DNA of 43,021 nt from NCBI GenBank assembly GCA_030746555.1, contig JASLMK010000061.1:1-43021 (forward strand), given 5' to 3'. A program made the position numbers and the translations under genes. Source of the stretch: Planctomycetota bacterium (GTDB lineage: Bacteria > Planctomycetota > UBA1135 > GCA-002686595). This document shows positions 40,377 to 43,021 of this stretch, piece by piece. Within the stretch, counting starts at the first letter, position 1. Each line of letters opens with the position of its first letter. The notes beneath the pieces were generated by a model, which searched no databases, was not told where the DNA came from, and worked only from the letters and a program-made list of their open reading frames with translations.

Positions 40377-42884
40377 ATGAAGATGCCCCTCCACGTCAGC
40401 CTTCTGACCGTCCTGCTGCTCCCCGCCCTCCCCGCGGCGGCCCAGGACTCGACCTCGAACACCAACGGGCTCCCCGGCGACCCGGTCGATCCCCACCTTC
40501 CCGCCGAGCAGGTCAACGACTTCGTCGTGGACCAGAGCGCGTTCCGCTCCTCCTGGGGCCGGGTCTACGGCATCGCTCCCCTGGTCAAGGCCAGCGCCTC
40601 CTACCTGCCGGCGCCGACCTACTTCAGCGCCCAGCTCTCCGCCCAGGCCATCAGCACGGACACGCGCGTCGGCGTGCCCTTCGCGCGCAGCAGCTACGAC
40701 TTCTGGGACGTCGGCGGTGCGGGGGTGAACGACAGCCCCAACGTCCAGGACCCGCCCACGGCCGCGATCGACACCAGTACAGCCGTCGGCAACCAGTTCG
40801 CGGTGACCTTCGCAGAGTTCTCGACGGACGACCCGCTCAACCCGAACCTCAACTTCAACAACGTGGTCACCGGCGTGGTGAACTACGACGTGGACGCCAC
40901 CTCGCGCCTGTACGTGACCAGGGTGCAGACGGCGGTCAACTCCCCCGACTGGTCCTGCAACCTCTCCCAGTTCGGCATGGGCGGGGTCGACAGCGACGGG
41001 ATGACCCACATCCGCGCGGACGGCTTCGGCTCGGGCCCGTGCATGAGCTTCACCGAGCTCCTGGGCAACAACTACTTCCAGTTCGACGCCCTCGGGCGCA
41101 ACCCCGCCGCGGCGAACCTGATCAGCAACGCGGGCGCGAGCGACGTCGGGGCCACGAACTGGCTCCTGATCGGCTCCTCGACGACCCACACGACGCCGAC
41201 CATCATCGGCGCCAACCTGACCGGCGGCGCACCGCTGCTGATGGGCGGCAACTTCAACGGGGAGTACGTCTACGGGACCTCGTCGCCCCTGACCTCCACC
41301 AACCTGCACCTGGGCGGCGCGAGCGACCAGCGGGGTCTGGTGTCCCACCACCAGGGGAACTTCAACGCCCAGTTCCCCGGCAGCGTCCTGGGCACCGGCG
41401 CCGTGCTCGGCCAGACCGGCGGGACGACCGACCGCATGTGCGTCTGGGGCCTGAACGCCTCCGGCGCCCCCTCGGGCACGATCAACGCCCAGCTGCCCGC
41501 GGTGGTCACCGACAACGACGACGGCTGGGCCACGAACAGCCTCGGCGCGGGGCAGCTCGTGTTCGGACACTACTTCAGCCAGACCGCCTACCGCGGGGGC
41601 AACGGCCTGGTGGGCACCGGCATCGACCAGGGCGGCAACCTGATCGCGGCGGCGGTGGCCCTGCACCCCGAGTTCGACAGCGCCGACCAGGGCAACAACT
41701 TCATCGCCGTGGCGCGCGTGACGCCCGCTGGCGCCATGTCCTGGACCGTGGCCGCCTACACCGAGGTCACTCCCGGCTCCCCCGGCGGCGGCAAGGCGCT
41801 CCACGAGAACGGCGGCGGGCCCGTCATCGGCCAGCTCGTCGACATGGGCACCCTGACCGGCGGCTCGCCCGTGGGGCCGTCCCTGACCTCGCCCATGGTC
41901 GACTCGGTCGGGAACATCTACTTCCTCAGCCCGATCGAGGTATTCGGCGACGGACTGTCGGTCGGTCTGGTGCGCGCGGTCTACGACCGTGCGAGCTTCA
42001 GCTACAAGCTCGAGCTGATCTTCAAGACCGGCGACGAGTTCCACGGCCAGAACTCCGACACCGACTACCAGGTGCGGTACATGACGATCTGCGACAGCAA
42101 CTCGATCGACTCGGGGACGGCCTTCTCGGGGAACATCAACCAGGGCGCCCACAACGCCGCCGACCCCGCCACCCTGCCCGAGGACTCCTCGGAGACCCTG
42201 GGCGGCCTGGTGGTCTCCGCCAGCATCATCTACGACGTGGACGACGACGGCGTCTACCAGACCCTGACCGACGACCCGGCCACGGCCGACCAGCAGTACA
42301 GCGTGCTGCTGTACGTCTCCCACGCCAAGGACTGCAACGACAACGGGGTGCCCGACGATCTCGACATCCTCAACGGCACCAGCGCCGACGCCGACGGCGA
42401 CGGCGTGCCCGATGAGTGCAACGCCGGGACGGCCTTCTGCTTCGGCGACGGCAGCGGGACGACCTGCCCCTGCGGCAACTTCGGCGGCTCCCAGCAGGGC
42501 TGCGGCAACTCGACCGGTCAGGGCGCCTTCGCCTTCTCCACCGGCTCGAACAGCGTGGCGGTGGACGATCTGGGCTTCGACGGGTTCAACATGCTCCCCA
42601 GCCAGCCCGCCCTCCTGTTTTCGGGAGACAACGCCATCAACGGCGGCTCCGGCGTGGTCTTCGGTGACGGTTTGCGCTGCGCGGGCCAGAACGTGAAGCG
42701 GTTGGGCGTGCGCGTGCCCGACGGGACGGGCTTCGCCCACTGGGGACCGGGGCTGGCGTCCTCGGGCGCCTGGAACCCCGGCGACACCAAGCACTTCCAG
42801 ACCTGGTACCGCGATCCGGGGGGCAGCCCCTGCGGCAGCGGGTTCAACCTGTCCCACGGCATCAGCGTGTTCTTCACGCCCTAG
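40377..42884 (+). CDS. Secreted 835-aa protein with Ca-binding linker and Cys-rich C-terminal module
   Basis: An exported protein with a signal peptide (MKMPLHVSLLTVLLLPALPAAA). Residues about 25-645 are Gly/Asn/Thr-rich and beta-like, with repeated polar turns (NGEYVYGTSSPLTSTNLHLG, LVFGHYFSQTAYRGGNGLVG), resembling adhesin or repeat-propeller proteins, but no family is certain. Residues about 648-682 form a calcium-binding-like linker (DCNDNGVPDDLDI, DADGDGVPDEC), similar to thrombospondin type-3 or dockerin-like DxDxDG repeats. Residues 684-835 are the 152-residue six-cysteine module shared with the lectin-like protein. It starts at ATG 40377. It is likely attached to the cell surface or released. 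Confidence 0.8.
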   Translation: MKMPLHVSLLTVLLLPALPAAAQDSTSNTNGLPGDPVDPHLPAEQVNDFVVDQSAFRSSWGRVYGIAPLVKASASYLPAPTYFSAQLSAQAISTDTRVGVPFARSSYDFWDVGGAGVNDSPNVQDPPTAAIDTSTAVGNQFAVTFAEFSTDDPLNPNLNFNNVVTGVVNYDVDATSRLYVTRVQTAVNSPDWSCNLSQFGMGGVDSDGMTHIRADGFGSGPCMSFTELLGNNYFQFDALGRNPAAANLISNAGASDVGATNWLLIGSSTTHTTPTIIGANLTGGAPLLMGGNFNGEYVYGTSSPLTSTNLHLGGASDQRGLVSHHQGNFNAQFPGSVLGTGAVLGQTGGTTDRMCVWGLNASGAPSGTINAQLPAVVTDNDDGWATNSLGAGQLVFGHYFSQTAYRGGNGLVGTGIDQGGNLIAAAVALHPEFDSADQGNNFIAVARVTPAGAMSWTVAAYTEVTPGSPGGGKALHENGGGPVIGQLVDMGTLTGGSPVGPSLTSPMVDSVGNIYFLSPIEVFGDGLSVGLVRAVYDRASFSYKLELIFKTGDEFHGQNSDTDYQVRYMTICDSNSIDSGTAFSGNINQGAHNAADPATLPEDSSETLGGLVVSASIIYDVDDDGVYQTLTDDPATADQQYSVLLYVSHAKDCNDNGVPDDLDILNGTSADADGDGVPDECNAGTAFCFGDGSGTTCPCGNFGGSQQGCGNSTGQGAFAFSTGSNSVAVDDLGFDGFNMLPSQPALLFSGDNAINGGSGVVFGDGLRCAGQNVKRLGVRVPDGTGFAHWGPGLASSGAWNPGDTKHFQTWYRDPGGSPCGSGFNLSHGISVFFTP

Positions 42885-43021
42885 CCCGGATGATTCATGA
42901 ACACGCACACCAGACTTCGCAACCGGCCGTCTTCGACGGCCTCTCGGCCCCTGGCGGCGCTTCTTGAGAACCTGGCTTCCTCGACGACCCGTTCAGGGTC
43001 GCCTGCGTCGCCAGAACCCGC
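42885..43021. mobile_element. Possible insertion-sequence edge at the right window end
   Basis: Directly after the TAG stop, CCCGGATGATTCATGAA resembles, from memory, terminal repeats of IS1380-type elements. A hairpin GGCCGTC-TTC-GACGGCC (42925-42941) and a second stem CGACCC/GGGTCG (42985-43001) follow. The window ends before any transposase or second terminal repeat could be seen, so this may also be just a terminator region. Confidence 0.25.

Noticed and set aside
39858..42908. A 1016-codon open frame on the minus strand opposite the 835-aa protein gene.
   Set aside because: The plus-strand product has a signal peptide, a Ca-binding linker and the conserved module; the minus frame has a Val/Gly/Asp-rich composition typical of GC-driven shadows.
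1..43021. CRISPR arrays, rRNA, tRNA or prophage.
   Set aside because: No regularly spaced repeats, no conserved rRNA stretches, no complete cloverleaf and no phage structural genes were seen.

Overview
The window is about 43 kb of very GC-rich bacterial DNA, densely coding and with no rRNA, tRNA or CRISPR array that I can see. It looks like chromosomal DNA of a planctomycete, probably from the marine, high-GC lineages that carry many secreted proteins. The grounds are a Ser/Thr kinase with HFDLKPGN in place of HRDLKPxN, a sigma factor fused to a Cys/His tail, Cys-rich C-terminal modules of the CFGDGxGTTCPCGN type on exported proteins, DxDxDG linkers, and frequent GTG/TTG starts with few Shine-Dalgarno sequences. 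The taxonomic call is inference.

Left part (1-10751, all minus strand). Reading in the direction of transcription, from right to left, there is an 84-aa helical protein, an FtsQ/POTRA-like membrane protein, two unknown membrane proteins, the rplM-rpsI ribosomal pair, yebC, and then a signalling group: a degenerate receiver + GGDEF-like protein, an FHA-like protein, a membrane-anchored Ser/Thr kinase and an ECF-type sigma factor. At the far left are small exported or membrane-bound proteins of unknown function, one cut by the window edge and one possibly interrupted by a stop codon.

Middle part (10849-28841). The plus strand carries a Ski2-like RNA helicase, an exported alpha/beta-hydrolase that has lost its nucleophile, a full-length RecQ, a YceI protein, a membrane protein and a three-gene molybdenum hydroxylase of the 4-hydroxybenzoyl-CoA reductase type. 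The FAD subunit of that enzyme has the extra four-cysteine [4Fe-4S] loop with the family's exact spacing. Converging on it from the minus strand is a tight cyanophycin cluster (cyanophycinase, cyanophycin synthetase and a second Mur-ligase-like protein), preceded by a second, shorter RecQ.

Right part (29013-43021). This is an exported-protein region: a lectin-like protein, an 809-aa toroid + discoidin-like protein, a secreted lipoprotein MsrB, a 2088-aa secreted protein of unknown function, a decayed gene remnant and an 835-aa secreted protein. The lectin-like and 835-aa proteins end in the same 152-residue, six-cysteine module, which align without gaps; the remnant is a broken copy of that module. 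The last 130 bases may be the edge of an insertion sequence.

The parts that most merit follow-up are the shared C-terminal module and its pseudogene, the 2088-aa protein, the cyanophycin operon with its third ligase, and the kinase/FHA/degenerate-GGDEF/sigma cluster.
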